64,000 bases of DNA, taken from the NCBI GenBank assembly GCA_026936325.1, contig JAPTHN010000043.1:1186637-1250636 (forward strand), read 5' to 3'. Below, piece by piece: positions 1 through 12,699 of this stretch. This DNA comes from Platynereis dumerilii. Taxonomy: Eukaryota > Annelida > Polychaeta > Phyllodocida > Nereididae. The position numbers and the translations under genes were made by a program. Each line of letters starts with the position of its first letter. Position 1 is the first letter of the stretch. The notes under the pieces were generated by a model. The model made no database searches. It was given only the letters and a program-made list of their open reading frames with translations, and was not told the DNA's origin.

Positions 1-42
1 CGGACTTTAAATGGAATCGGCGAATCACGCGCACGGCAAATA

Positions 43-2800
43 GTGCAGTTACGGAAACGAGTCCAATTGACTCCTGAAATAGTAGCTTTATCTTTAAAAA
101 CTTCGGCAGCAGTGTTTGAAAATCTTGTCAACGAGGGATTGTTGTCATTTGAAGTGCAGGGCGCCTGCGGATTCAATCGAGCACCTGGAATGGGTCGTGG
201 GTACCCCCCAGGGATGGCCGAAATGGACGCTCTACGGAGACCGGGCTACGGATCTTCAAGAACAGTCAGTGAAGAACTGCCGCAACCCTTGGGAAGAGCA
301 TCCTTTTATCAACAGCAAGTTGAACAACAAGATGTCAGGCCAAAGTCCCAGACAATTGTCAAGCAAGTAAGTGGTGATGATTACTCCTCTTCACAGAATG
401 TGCGACAACAACCACTTAATAATTTAATGACGGGGCTGATCATCAATGATTCTTAGAAACAGCCATCAGGCGATTCTATGTCGCCCCCCAGTCAAGAGAC
501 GCAAGTAGAGATGACATTGGCTAACAACATGATTTCACTATTACAGAATCAAATTAATGATGTTTCAGAGAGATTGCGAAAGACCCGATTGGCGTTATCC
601 AGTGCTGAGAATGATAATGAAACCACCAGGTTGACCAACTGCACCTACAGATGACACACATGTTAAGAGAACAAAGTGTCTGGCAAGTTAAACAGCGGAC
701 AGCTTATGAGTACCCTACTGGAATGGACAAAAATGAGTTTTGGTCGATGTCCCAATCTTCCACGGAGAAATTTATTGACAGTGCTCATCGACGTCATGTT
801 GAGACACCTGCAGCGCCGTCTGCCCCAACTATTTCCAGGCATAAAACCACTGATAATGTGCGGTCCTCCACAACAGTTACTCAACATCCAGGGAAGTCAA
901 TGCCGCAGGTCATGGAAGGGGACATTTCGGTTGTCATCACTCACTTGCCCTCGGACCGAGTCTTCCGACCTCCAACCAACCAGCAAGAATCTCTACAATT
1001 TGAAGATGCTGAAGATGTGGAAGGCCCCAGATGGAGAAATAAACAGAAGAATGAAGCTCCAGAGGTCTTCCCAGAGAGACAGAGACGAGTGGTGAAGGAA
1101 GCACCCAAGAAGACTCAGGATGTCCGGACCAAGTCACCACATTCAAATGTGCGCTTTGCTCCTAATACTTATGTAAATGAATCAAATTTAGTTTCAAGTG
1201 CACCTCAGTCTCATGAGTTTAACTATGTACATTCCGAGCCTTTGGACAAAGTCCATGCTGGGAATTTTTACAATGATGATTTTCGTTTTGTAAATTCTGA
1301 GGCGAATGACAAAGTTCACCCTCAGAATCATTATGGTTCGACAAATGTAAATTATGGTTCAAATGTAAAATTTGGGTCACGAGAAAGATGTCGACCGCAG
1401 AATCCTAGTGATTCTCGTTTTGTAAATTCTGCGCCAGTGGATAGGACGCAGGCTCAGAATCAAGGAAGGTTCTATGTACCAGGTTCTCATTCCATGCAGA
1501 CCACGGGCGGAGTTCCACCAAACTCTGTACAGGGTTATATGGACGGGACTGGATTTCATCCTTATGATTTTTACGGTGATTCCCGTCACCCCCACCTGGC
1601 TACCATGGAGTCAAGAGATGCTTCCCGGAAAAAGAAGAAGGCTAAACCAGATTCCAGTTCTTCTGAATCCTCCGATACTGATTCGGACAGTGACACTTCC
1701 TCTTCCTCTGAGTCCGATGATTCTGAGTCGGATGACAACGACAATGGAGATCGCGGTAGGGGGTTCAAGAAGAAGAAACCCTTGCGATGGAAGAGCCCAT
1801 CAGGGCCGCAGATCCAATTATTTAAAGGGGGAGTGAATGAGTTGGAAAGTTATATATTTTATTTTGGAAATTTGGCAAGCCAATACAAGTGAAGAAACTT
1901 CAACGCCTACTTGGATGTCTATGAGACAAAGCTGTCGAGCATGTATCTACACTGCCTTGATCCACCAGGAAAAGCTACAGGAAGCTGTTGAAAGCTTTAA
2001 GTAAACGCTTTGGCACGGGAACCAGGCCACATGTTCTTCGGAAGAATATTTATAATTTACGTCAGGAGACCGTGCACCAAAGGCCTTGATGAATTTGCGG
2101 ACAAGGTCCAGCAAATGGTCCAAAGAGCCATAAGGACACTGGAAGGAAACAATTAATGTCATGGGAGTTGAAGCTCTCCTGAAAGGAGTGAAAGAGAAGG
2201 ATGCTTCAAAATTTGCAGCCCACAGGAAGCCAAAGAATGTCATAGCTGCTTTACAATGTATCAAGGAGGCATCAGCCATCGAGAGCTTTATTGGAAAGCC
2301 CACCTCTTCAAGAACGGTCACATTCAAAGATGACACCTATGTCAGAGAGGGTCGTTTTTCAGATCGCGATTCATCACCTAGCAGATAGCCGCAGCTGAGA
2401 AGATTCTATTCTCCGGGGTTCGAAGCAATCCAACAATAGAAATGACAGAAGTTGGACACCAGACCAACAGTCTTCTAACCGGACAACAGAACAACCATCT
2501 TCTATGTATCCGCTTCCTTGGAATGACCACAGACAATCTCCAAACAGGATGAGAGATGGGAAGTGCTACAATTGTAATGAGACGGGACACTTCCGGATCG
2601 ATTGTCCATATCCACCTCATCGTCTGAGATCTGTCAGTCCAGTGAATCCACAGAGTCCCGCACGACGCCAAGAAATTGCCACAAGCCCTTTAAGGACGAT
2701 GCATAGTCAGGGACAAGGGAATGGGCGTTCCCCGAGTCCTGGAAGAGGTACACAGACTGACATGTATCCCCACAGTGGGGACAAGAAGGTGTTTCAAGGT
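43..2800 (+). pseudogene. Gypsy gag region (part of the fossil)
   Basis: This region reads as a low-complexity, Ser/Asp/Glu- and Lys-rich Gag stretch (acidic serine run near 1655-1745, lysine clusters near 1625 and 1770). A capsid-like part follows around 1800-2400, and a single CX2CX4HX4C zinc knuckle lies near 2567-2608. It is part of the Gypsy element and is broken. Approximate limits are given for the whole part. The family assignment rests on its position before the protease and on the knuckle. Confidence 0.7.
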
Positions 2801-2831
2801 TCTGCACTTTTAAAACACTCCAGGATGGACT

Positions 2832-5800
2832 ATGATAGTGAATATTGGCCTCAATGGTCATATGGTGGAAGCCATTGTGGATACCGCTTCACAAATAACT
2901 CTTCTGGGCACCAAGACCGCTGAGAAGTTAGGCTTAAACCTGGATGAAGATGCGCCGATAAAGATCCATCGGATCGGCGAGAATATGGAAATGCAGGCCA
3001 AAATTGTCCATGACATTGATTTCGCGGTGGGAGGAGAAACTTGTAAATGGGACATTATTGTTGCTGCCGCAAGGGAATTCTGCATCCTCGGCATTGATTA
3101 TCTTCACCAGATGAATGCAGAGATAGACCTGAAAACTCCATGTCTAAGAATTCAAGGAAAAGTAATTCCTGCAGAAATTCGTGCCAACTTGTCTGCTACA
3201 GAAGCTGCCAAATCGGAGCATGTTTCAGTTACGGAGTCATGTGAACATCCACCTTTTTCTGGTCGTATTGTTCATTGTAGATTGTCTCAGTTAATAAAAG
3301 ACAAATGTCGGATTGAACCAATTTATTTGTTGCAACTGAAGGACAAATTGTTAGTTCCAGAAATGCTGCTTGACGAGAGCCTCACCGCAGATTTGCATGT
3401 CTTCAACATGTCTGATGAGACTGTGACCCTGATGGAGGGAACGAAGATTGCCAAGGCCAGTGAGATTGAAGACATCATTACCAAATTAGCAAGTTCACAG
3501 TTAGAAATAGAAGAAAGTCGGCAAGTAGAAGCTTTATTAGCGGAATTTCAAGATGTGTTTGCAGCACATGATTTTGATCTTGGTGAGTTCACCGCGCTCA
3601 CACACAAGATTGATACTGGCGTAGCGCGGCCTGTGAAATGTGTTCTGCGCCGCATGCCATTAGGATTTCAGGACAAAGAAGAGGAACACCTCCGGAAAAT
3701 GGTTGATGCAGGGATCATACAGCCGTCCACCAGCGACTGGGCAGCCGCTCCAGTGATAGTCAAAAAGAAATGTGGCAGCTACCGCTACTGTCTTGACTAT
3801 CGTGGTCTTAACCAAGTAACAAGGAAGGATAATTTTCCATTGCCACTCATTTAGGAATGCCTCGATGTCTTATCAGATACTGTTTACTTTAATACGCTTG
3901 ATTTGGCTTCGGGCTATTGGCAAATTTGAATAGATCCATCTGATCGACATAAAACCGCATTCCTAACCAAATATGGTTTGTATGAACATGTCAGGCTTGC
4001 TATGGGCCTTTGCAGCAGCCCTGCGACCTATCAACTTGCCATGACTCTGGTGCTGCATGATCTTTTGTGGAAAGATGTGCTGTGTTATTTGGATGATCTC
4101 ATCATTCTGGGTAAGGACTTCCAGTCTCAGCTTGCTAATCTTCATGAAGTTTTCCTGCGATTCCGCCAGTTTAATCTTAAATTCAAGCCCAAAAAATGTG
4201 TGCTCTTCGGCACTGAAGTAGATTTTTTGGGAAGGCGAGTCAGCAAGGATGGAGTCAGCATCCCTGAGGCCAAGATCAAGTCCGTTGAAGGATGGCCTCG
4301 TCCAACGACAAGAACAGAACTGGAGGCTTACCTCGGGTTTATCAATTACCATCGGGATTTCATACCCCATCTGGCTGATGAAGCGATGTCATTGTATACA
4401 CTTGTGAAGAATACCCGACAGAATGCACAGCTTGAGTGGACAGGGGAACATGAACAAGCGTTCATTGGAATCAAACAAGCCATGATAGGAGCTCCAGTTT
4501 TAGGCTATCCAAGGAGTGATGATCTATTTATATTGGATACTGATGCTAGCGATTTTGCAATAGGTGCCCAACTTTCGCAGGTACAATATGGCAGGGAAGT
4601 TGTTGTTGCATACGCCAGCATGCCCATGAACAAGCAACAGCGCAATTATTGTACGACAAGAAAGGAGCTATTGGCTTTAGTTACTTTTCTGTGCCATTTT
4701 CGGTTCTATCTGTTAGGAAGGTCATTTTTAGTCCGAACGGACCACAGCAGTTTGACCTGGTTAATGCGTTTTAAACATGTCGAAGGTCAATTGGCACGGT
4801 GGTTAGAATCCATTTCGCAGTTCAATTTTCAGATAGCACACAGAGCTGGTAAGAATCACGGCAATGCTGATGGACTAAGCAGGATTCCGGCTCCTTGTGA
4901 CTGCTATGACGCAGGTAAAGAGGTTTCTGATCTCCCCAGCAGCGGATGTAAATACTGCCAGACTAAACATGATCAATGGCAAAGATTCGAAAGTCACGTT
5001 GATGACGTGATACCGCTGGCTTCAAGAGTTACCACTGTAGAAGATTTGGACAACCTAGACCAAGGCATTTCTTTTGAGACGAAAGTGAATTGGAAGGAAA
5101 AACAAGAGAAAGATCCAGACCTAAAGACGATCAGACAATGGATAACAGAAGAAACCGAGCCTTCATCTGATGTACTTTACCTGCAAGGTGCTACCACCAA
5201 GGGGTTATGGTTGCTCAAGGACCGACTTCGCATCGCCGATGATATCCTGTATTGCACCTGGATTAAGGATACTCAACAATCAGGCAAAGACCTCATCGTA
5301 GTTCCATACCAACTTAGGGGTCAAGTACTTCACCTTGCCCATGATGTTAAAAACAGCTGGGCATCCCGGACAGCAACGGACAAAGGTCAAGGTATTACAT
5401 CGATTCTTCTGGCCGGGTCTCACCAGCGATGTTCGTCGCTATGTCAAGTCTTGTAGAGTATGTAATATTCAGAAGAAAGGTCGCCGGAAGCAGCATGCAC
5501 CCATGAGGATTCATCATGCCGGCATCCCTATGGAAAGAGTCCATATTGACATTCTTGGACCATTTCTCGAGAGTCGTCGCAACAATCGTTACATCCTTGT
5601 GATGGTCGATCAGTTTACGAATTGGGTAGAGTTGGCCCCTCTCAGTGATCAGACAGCTGAAGTTGTAGCACATGCCCTTGTCAACCAATTCTTGTGCGGG
5701 ATGGGATGTGCAAATGAGATCTTTTCAGATCAAGGAACCAACTTTCAGAGCCTTCTCTTCCAAGAATTGAGTACATTATTTGACACGTAGGACAACACCG

Positions 5801-6666
5801 TATCATCCCAGTACAAATGGACAAGTAGAGAGACTCAACCGGGAGATACTGCTCAAGATACGAGCTTACCTGGATGACCAACATAGTCAACGAGATTGGG
5901 ATGAGCATATCCAGCTAATTAGAATGGCCCTTCGAGCCACCACCAATGAATCGACCGGGTATACGCCCAACATGATGATGTTGGGCCGGGAAGTTAATGT
6001 CCCCATCGACCTGTTAGCTGGACCAATGCCAACATCAGGAGAAGAGCCATCCACAGAATATGCGACTACAAGAGACTCTTCAAGAAGTCCACACTTTAGC
6101 AAGGGAACAACTGAAAGAAAGTCTTCAGAGAAGGAAAGTAACTTATGATAGGAAAAATTTCAAAACCACTTATGAAACTGGAGATCTCGTTTATGTTGTC
6201 AAAAACACATCCAAGAAAGGACTGAGTAGGAAACTTCAACCTGTCTATGCAGGACCTTTTAATGTAACAAAGAAAATTTCAGATATCTTATATCAAATTC
6301 AGGGACGAAAAAGGAAGAATACCCAAATTCTTAACCACGACTAGCTTAGGCCATGTAATGACAGAGATATACCCTTGTGGATTCGGCGGGAGCGTGCCAA
6401 CTGGGAACGACAGAATTCACCTGTGGAGGATGTAGAAGAACTTATGGATGCCGAACTCTGGGATGAAGCACCTGGGGACTCCATGAATGCCTCCCACGGT
6501 GATTCTACATCACCCATCACAAGGCGACACAAGCATAGCTGAGGGACCAGGAAGTCCGGGTTTCGTGTTACCAGAGGATCGACGCCCTGCGACAGGGGGA
6601 CCCCATCAACTAAGAAGACGTGTCCGCCCGCCTCGTTGGTTAATTCGGGATTATGTCCCCTCTTAA
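2832..6666 (+). pseudogene. Gypsy pol region: protease, RT, RNase H, integrase
   Basis: Domains in order, with approximate positions: aspartic protease 2832-3130, reverse transcriptase 3600-4300, RNase H 4480-4880 (LDTDASDFAIGAQL near 4530), integrase 5330-6340 and a basic C-terminal tail ending near 6666. The integrase shows a zinc-binding HHCC region, the first Asp in HIDILGP, the second Asp in FSDQGTNF and the Glu in NGQVERLNRE. The domain order RT-RNase H-integrase separates Ty3/Gypsy from Copia. The part is broken in several places and is treated as a fossil. Confidence 0.9.
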
Positions 6667-6929
6667 CCAACGAGTTGTTTAATTTTAACTGTAGATAGTG
6701 TATATAGTGCTTATAGATATAGTGTGCATTTATCTTCAAGTTATTGTGGTGTGTATATAGTGTGGTGGTTTGGTCATGGATGTGTTTGTTTGTGCAGTTA
6801 AAAAGTAGAAAAAGAAAAACAGTTGCTTGGCTTTAGGAAAAATTTCAATAGTTGTGTGGCAGTAGAAAAAGTGGTGAAAAATTAAAAACTGTTGCTGTAG
6901 ATTGTGTGCTGTGTCTATAGCATAATGTG

Positions 6930-7400
6930 TGTTTGTGGCTTGCAGATGCTTTGCATGTAGTAATGCTAACCCAATTTTTTTGCCCCACAACCCCAGAGAA
7001 ATTATCACAATGGAGAAACGCAAGAGGTCGGATGACGAGGAGGAGGAGCCAACTCCTGGATGTTCAGGCTGGGTTCCTGACAGTAAGATTAGGATCATTT
7101 CAAGCGATGATGAAGGAAGTGAGCCGCCGCTGGTTGTGGACGATGATGATGAAGATTTTCTCCATTTCTGTGGTGATAGACGAGGTAGGATCCGAAGAAG
7201 GGGGAGATGATGGTGAAGGAGAAGCATACTTACAGATCCACTTCGCCGGCAGTGATGTGTTGGATTGGGACGCAGACTTGGCAGATGCACCGAAAGACCC
7301 TGCCGTTGCCGCTGAACTCAGAACTCAGAACAATTTATTTACACATGATCAAACAGTAAAAAAAAAAATAAATAATGATAATGAATGCTTAACATGATAC
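6930..7400 (+). pseudogene. Acidic accessory region downstream of Gypsy integrase
   Basis: Just after the integrase tail is a stretch that codes for a short protein. It begins MEKRKRSDDEEEEP at 7011 and is followed by Asp/Glu/Ser-rich sequence. A pyrimidine-rich stretch ending in CCCCAG lies about 20 bases upstream, which would suit a spliced subgenomic RNA of the kind some Gypsy lineages use for a third reading frame. No domain is recognised. Being inside the element, before the 3' LTR, it is most simply an accessory part of it and of the next region. Confidence 0.4.
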
Positions 7401-7499
7401 ACAATAGGAGAATGTCAAATCAAACAATACCAATAAAACGAATAAACAAAGCAAAATATGATACTGATGACCATGTGAAGGAGCTTCCTGAAGACTAGT

Positions 7500-8862
7500 G
7501 AGCCGCTGCAAGGAGGCTGAGGACTGTTCGGTCGCTTCAAAGCGGAAAAGCAAGTTCTGCCACGCCTGCCGTGTGAACATTGCACAACGTCTACGCCGAC
7601 ACGCAGAGGAGAAGCATGTCCCGTGTTGGCTTAGCCCAATAGAGCCTGTTGGACGTGTCAGGGGACAGCTCAAAGTGCCACGTTTTCAAGTTACAGGCAT
7701 GAGGAGTGCCCCCAAGTGGCTATGACCAATGCTGACATCCCCCAATTCGTGGCCTTGGGGAATGGCCTTCTACGAATTTTGCAGACCGCCCTCTCCTGTG
7801 CCACACTGGAGGATTTGCTAAGGCACATCGTCAAGAAAGGATGGTATCCCCAGTCTCCTTGGGCGGCCACCCTTTCCTTTCAGCAACGAGCGCTGATGTG
7901 GCTTTTTGAGCGGGAAAATAGAATGCCCCTTACTCCATTCTCGCAGATGTCCGTTTCGCCCCCCAGGAGTCCTTGCAGCCATCTCCATTTCAAGTAGCTG
8001 CTGTTGGTGTTACCGCACGTGTCACAGGATGTACGTGATGAGATCTAGCGAGGGGAGTACGTCGACCGCGGGGCTCTGCGGCCCTTTCAACGGCGTGTAA
8101 CGTACACTAGCGATGCTCACCTACACATCCGGAATGTCCAGGACTTGCAGAGATATCGAGCCGACAGATGGGACTCGGTCCTCAGGGTCACCTCCCTGAT
8201 CATTTTTTTTCTCTTCCCCCATCAGTGGACTCGTTCGGAGAGGCAGTTAGGGAAGAAGGCGTTTTCTGGACCGTTGGCATACACCCACCATCTGCATGGG
8301 CAAGCCGTTCATCCATCCCAGACTCCTCGAACAGTTAAGAACCCTTCTCGAGCACCCTCGTTGCGTTGGATTTGGGGAGGTGGGGCTCGACTATGTCCAT
8401 GGTCCGTCCCCCTCCTAGCATCGCACCTTAGGACGCTGCTCGCGGAGAAGCCCTCCGGTCTCCCTCTTGTGATGCATTGTAGAGGTGGAGAAACCTTTCG
8501 AGGATCTGGCCGAAATTATCAACGACTGTTGCAAAAACGAGCCCATCATGGTGCACTGCTTCCTCGGAACACCAATCGACCGAGATCTCCTAATGGCTGC
8601 AACAAAGACCCTGTACTTAATTGTGAATCCCAAAGGCCTGGACCTTCCCGATGTAGCTCGACTACACATTGACGCTGCCATCAGGGGTATGGAATTGGAT
8701 AGAATCTTGCTAGAAACTGATTTCCCCCATTTGTCCGTGAACCCGAGGCAGGACATCTCCGCCGTGGCCCGTTGGGTGGGGCGCCTCAAGGGTGTCTGTG
8801 CCTCGGTGGTGCTGGAGGGCAACCGAAGGAATGTGGCGCGGCTATTTGGGCTGCCAGAATAA
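7500..8862 (+). pseudogene. C2H2 finger plus TatD-like metal hydrolase region carried by the Gypsy element
   Basis: The region starts with a C2H2-like finger (CHAC followed by H-X4-H, about 7555-7615). Downstream it holds TatD-family signatures: VGIHP near 8273, GFGEVGLDY near 8365-8395, MHCRGG near 8473, VHCFLGTP near 8550 and LLETDFPHL near 8705-8735, ending with the conserved GNRRNVARLFGL near 8820. TatD proteins are TIM-barrel metal-dependent nucleases, and these histidines and the aspartate match their metal ligands. It lies wholly between the integrase and the 3' LTR, so it is probably a captured host gene carried as an accessory part. It is broken like the rest of the element. Confidence 0.65.
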
Positions 8863-8904
8863 TTTAATCAATAAAGTAGGGCCCATGTAAATATGTTTCA
8901 CATA

Positions 8905-9086
8905 AGTTTAAGGAGTTCAAGTTTCTAGCCTCTGTGCTATTTCATTCTAACATAAGAAGTCCAGAAGTTTGAGAAATTTCAAGCCACAGCACCATTTCAC
9001 CTTAACCTAAGAAGTTCAGAAGTTTCAAGCCACAGCACCATTTCACCTTAACGTAAGAAGTTTAGAAGTTTCAGAAGTTTCAAGCC
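8905..9086 (+). repeat. Short tandem repeat in the Gypsy 3' untranslated part
   Basis: About three to four imperfect copies of a unit of roughly 45-55 bp are seen. Each contains AAGAAGTTYAGAAGTTTCAA and a CACAGCACCATTTCACCTTAA block. The array starts near 8905 and decays near 9086. It lies between the TatD-like region and the 3' LTR. Confidence 0.8.
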
Positions 9087-9320
9087 TACGGCAATTCACA
9101 CAGCACCCCTTATGGGTTTATGATAATATATGTCAATGTCATCCCGCTTGTTGTCACCGGACTGTCCTGTTCCCCCGTTTCAGCTATTAACTGCGCTGAC
9201 TCGGTGCTTTACGGTGCCCATGCCAGTGTGCGGTTGGCTAATTAGCGGGGACAGGATGACAACCATGATCTTCCAGATCATGAAGACTACAGGACGACGG
9301 TCTTTCAAAATGGGGAAGAA

Positions 9321-9581
9321 TGTGACGATCCTCCGCTAGGGGCGTTGTACGCAGCGACTGCAATGTGCGAAGAACGACTTACGCCCTCTCGATTGCAAGA
9401 ATTCAAAGTGGTTTGACATATCTAAAGACGCTCGACTAAAACAGGTATTTATGACTAAATACTGAGTAACATCGACTGCTGTTATACTACATATGTGTCT
9501 GATTTTGGACTTGTCATGTCTAATTCAGGAAAAGTGTAATAATAGTTTGAAACTTTTCAAAAATAAAGATTAGTTGTCACA
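9321..9581 (+). repeat. 3' LTR of the Gypsy element
   Basis: This 261-bp segment begins TGTGACGATCC and ends TTGTCACA, so its ends form the inverted repeat TGTGAC/GTCACA typical of LTRs (TG...CA). A purine run (GGGGAAGAA, 9312-9320) directly precedes it, as expected for the plus-strand primer. An AATAAA polyadenylation signal lies at 9562-9567. The following GGGAA could be the 5-bp target duplication, but its partner is outside the window. Confidence 0.85.
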
Positions 9582-9584
9582 GGG

Positions 9585-9600
9585 AAGTTGTCATCAATTT
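9585..9600. repeat. Target-site duplication of the LINE (5' copy)
   Basis: AAGTTGTCATCAATTT here matches AAGTTGTCATCCATTT at 26676-26691 with one mismatch. The two copies bracket the L1/Tx1-type LINE and fix its ends, with the second copy directly after the poly-A tail. Confidence 0.9.
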
Positions 9601-9822
9601 CTCCCGATCCTCTGCACTGTCTACACATCGACCCCACCTTAATGCCTTTCATTAAATACAATATAGGCACACCACGCAAGTCATCTTTTTTATTTTTATT
9701 TCCACTTCACAACATCACTAGAAAATATTACACCATACCTCTAAATAGTAAAAAATCCAGTCTTCAGTACAAAAACCAGCTACAGAATTTACATCAAACA
9801 GGAAAAAAGAACATCCCGGACC

Positions 9823-10988
9823 ATGGATAACAAAGTGAAAATCCTATCAAACAATGTCAGAGGGCTCCAATCTGTTATGAAAAGGAGGAAAATATTTCAT
9901 CACCTAAATTCATCACCAAACGCAGCTCCAAAGAAACAGAGAACCAATGGCGAGCCGAATGGGGAGGAACAATTATTTCAGCCATGGTACAAACGAAGCA
10001 AGAGGCGTATGCATTTTGATAAAAAAATAGAGTCGACTTTGAGCTAAAAGAAATAATTAGAGATAAAGAGGGAAGATACCTGCAAATCAACGGAATGTTA
10101 AATGGAAAATCACTATCACTGTCCAACGTATATGGACCAAACAAAGACGACATCCAGTTTTTCGTTGATATCTTGGAGAAAATAGACACAGCAGATACAG
10201 GTTCAAACATCATCAGCGGGGATTTTAATTGTATTCTGAGCAATGAAATGGACAAAAATGGGGGATTATCAAGACATGCTAACAAGAAGAACCAGGAATT
10301 TATAAATGCTTGGATGGAAGAGCACAATCTGGTAGACATATGGAGACAGAGCCATCCAAAACTTAAAAGGTATACTTACCATCAACGAAGACCTACACAA
10401 GTTTTCACCAGATTAGACTACTTTCTCATCTCGGAAGACCTTTCAGGCTTTGTTGAAGGAGCATCTATACATCCCGCTTTTTGCACAGATCACTCCCAAA
10501 TCAGACTGACGCTTGATCTGATCAACCAGCCTAGAGGACCAGGTTTCTGGAAGCTAAACAACTCATTGCTGCAGGACATTGAATACGTGAACAAAATCAA
10601 AGAAGTCATAATCGACAACACCAACACAGAACCTGAAAACGACAAACACCACTGGGAATTTCTTAAGTATAAAATTAGACAAGAAACCATCAAATTCTCT
10701 TCGCAAAGAAAAAAGACAGCCAACTGCAAACTAAAAATCCTTGAGAATAAATTGCAATCTCTAGAAAACAGCCGAGATGAAACTGGCTTGGAGAATGAAG
10801 AAATACAAAAACCCAGAGAAGAAATGAATAAAATACAAGAGGAGAGAACAAGGGGAGCGCTGATATGGTGTAAAATGAGATGGCATGAAGAAGGCGAAAA
10901 ATCAACAAAATATTTTCTTAATCTAGAGAAAGGAACTATAACAGGAAGGTTATCTGAAGACTTCGATCAAGAAATAATGCAATATTAA
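9823..10988 (+). pseudogene. LINE ORF2 endonuclease and linker
   Basis: The frame opens with MDNKVKILSNNVRGLQ, the usual start of an L1/Tx1 ORF2 endonuclease. It then shows the EN blocks SLSNVYGPN (10119), ISGDFNCIL (about 10213), the RLDYFLIS stretch (about 10409) and a DHS motif (about 10489). The middle block between about 9900 and 9930, where the conserved QETH glutamate should be, appears to have been lost, and the reading frame shifts around 9900-10050. A further frameshift lies near 10970, after which the sequence continues as linker towards the RT. The endonuclease is therefore not functional. The family nicks target DNA for target-primed reverse transcription. Confidence 0.85.
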
Positions 10989-11116
10989 CAGAACCAAAGG
11001 AGATCAATGAAGAACTGCAAAAATACTACCGAAGCTTATACAGTTCTAAGCTAAATGGAAATGAGGAACAGAGGGATTATGATAGCTTTTTATCGAGCGT
11101 AGAACAAACACTATCG

Positions 11117-11848
11117 ATGGTGGAATCCAGAGAACTTGAGAAGCCTATTGATGAAACGGAGATCCTAGAAGCATTAAAGGCAACAGCTAATGGAAAAACT
11201 CCAGGAAGTGATGGATTAAGCTGTGAATATTACAAAGTCTTCTGGCGAGATATCAAAGCACCATTACTGAAAAACATCAAAGCGGCATTAAAATCAGGAG
11301 AAATGTCAACTTCCCAAAAACACGGAGTTATGATACATCTCCCAAAACAAGGAAAGGACCCACTAGAATCCAAGAACTGGAGACCCATATCATCACTGTT
11401 AAATCAGGACTATAAGCTTCTAGCCAAATGCATTGCACTACGAATTAAGAAACATTTAAATCTCCTTATACACAGTGACCAAACAGGCTTCATCAAAGGG
11501 AAATATATCGGCGAAAATATAAACCCACTACTGAGCATTATGGACCACACAGAAGAAGAATATATACTTAGCGTCATCGCCTGTATCGACTTCGAGAAAG
11601 CTTTCGACTCTTTAGAATGGCCGTTCATGCTCAAAACCCTGGAAAAATTTAACTTTGGAGAATCAATAATCCGATGGGTAAACATCCTGTACCGAAACCC
11701 AGTTAGCTCAGTGATTAACAATGGTTGGATAACACAAACATTCAACCTTCAAAGAGGAGTGAGGCAAGGCTGCCCCCTATCACCATACCTCTTTATCCTC
11801 GCTGCAGAAGTGTTATCATGTCATATAAGGCAAAACGATAACATCAAG
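11117..11848 (+). pseudogene. LINE ORF2 reverse transcriptase, N-terminal part
   Basis: RT blocks are clear: TPGSDGLSCEYYK, WRPISSLLNQDYKLLAK, SDQTGFIKGKYIGENI, CIDFEKAFDSLEW (catalytic Asp of block A) and RGVRQGCPLSPYLF. The frame is open from 11117 (and upstream to about 10980) up to the foldback insertion. It ends at NIK, whose AAG codon (11846-11848) is the duplicated target of element A. The next codons, GIPIQG, are found at 24011, over 12 kb away. Confidence 0.95.
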
Positions 11849-12699
11849 TAGCGGGGAGGGAATCCGTAACGATTGTGCACTTGCAGACAAGTTTTTGCAA
11901 TTTGGCATGGTGTTTTATATGACTAAGGAGTTTTCAAAAACCATCGCATACAAAGTAGGAGTCCCCCCAGGTGGCCGGTATGCACAAAATCCAATATGGC
12001 CGCGGCAAAAAATAGAAAATGCCGTATCTTGGTCAATATTCGTTCTAAATTCAAGTGTAATACCTCATTTCCAATATTTTTAAGGATGGCAAATCTGTTT
12101 CTGGGGTTAATTTGGTTAAAATATGTGATTTTAAGGGTCTTTGCTACAGCTCCATGTGAAATTTTGAAAATTTTTTGGGTTTTTTTCCATCATTTTTGTG
12201 AAATATTTAAAATATGAATTTAATCAAATTTGGATATTACTTTATCGGAGTTGAAAGCAAGGTCCAACCTACAACTTGTCTGGGTTAAATGTTGTCTTTA
12301 CTTCATAATAACTCCACAAAGGCAATAAACCGTTGCAACATATTTTGGTTCAATGTCTGTTCTCAGTCAGATGATCGTTGCATACTGTGCAACAATGATA
12401 ATTTTATTTAAAAAATATCTCAGTATAACTCTCAAAGAGGACTTTAACTCTTCTCACATGAATAAACCATATTAAACTTATTAACGTTGCAACTATTTAT
12501 AGTCCATGAGCCCGACCCCATATTTTCACAGATTGGTACCACCTGGGGTGGCAAAATCTAACAGTGTTTTTCTGAAAGACATATGCCTATAGACTATAAA
12601 AAAGTTGGGGCCCAAGATTGGCGCGGCAGCTTAGTGGTAGTAATCAGCCCTTAAATATGGGAATCTGTGTCGGATTTGAGCACATGAATTATGGGGTGG

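Larger units (their letters stand above)
1..9581 (+). mobile_element. Gypsy (Ty3-like) LTR retrotransposon, broken, 5' end outside window
   Basis: The order is gag, protease, reverse transcriptase, RNase H, integrase, an accessory 3' region and a 3' LTR, which is the Ty3/Gypsy order. Recognisable marks are a CCHC zinc knuckle near 2567-2608, an aspartic protease DTAS motif near 2876, a polymerase YLDD motif near 4090, and an integrase HHCC region followed by a D-D-E core. A Gypsy-type C-terminal tail (RPPRWLIRDYV) lies near 6620-6660. The 3' LTR is 9321-9581, preceded by a purine run. The element is a fossil with roughly ten breaks. The 5' LTR lies left of the window, so the two LTRs cannot be compared for age, but the number of breaks suggests it is not recent. 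The long accessory region between integrase and LTR is unusual. Confidence 0.9.
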
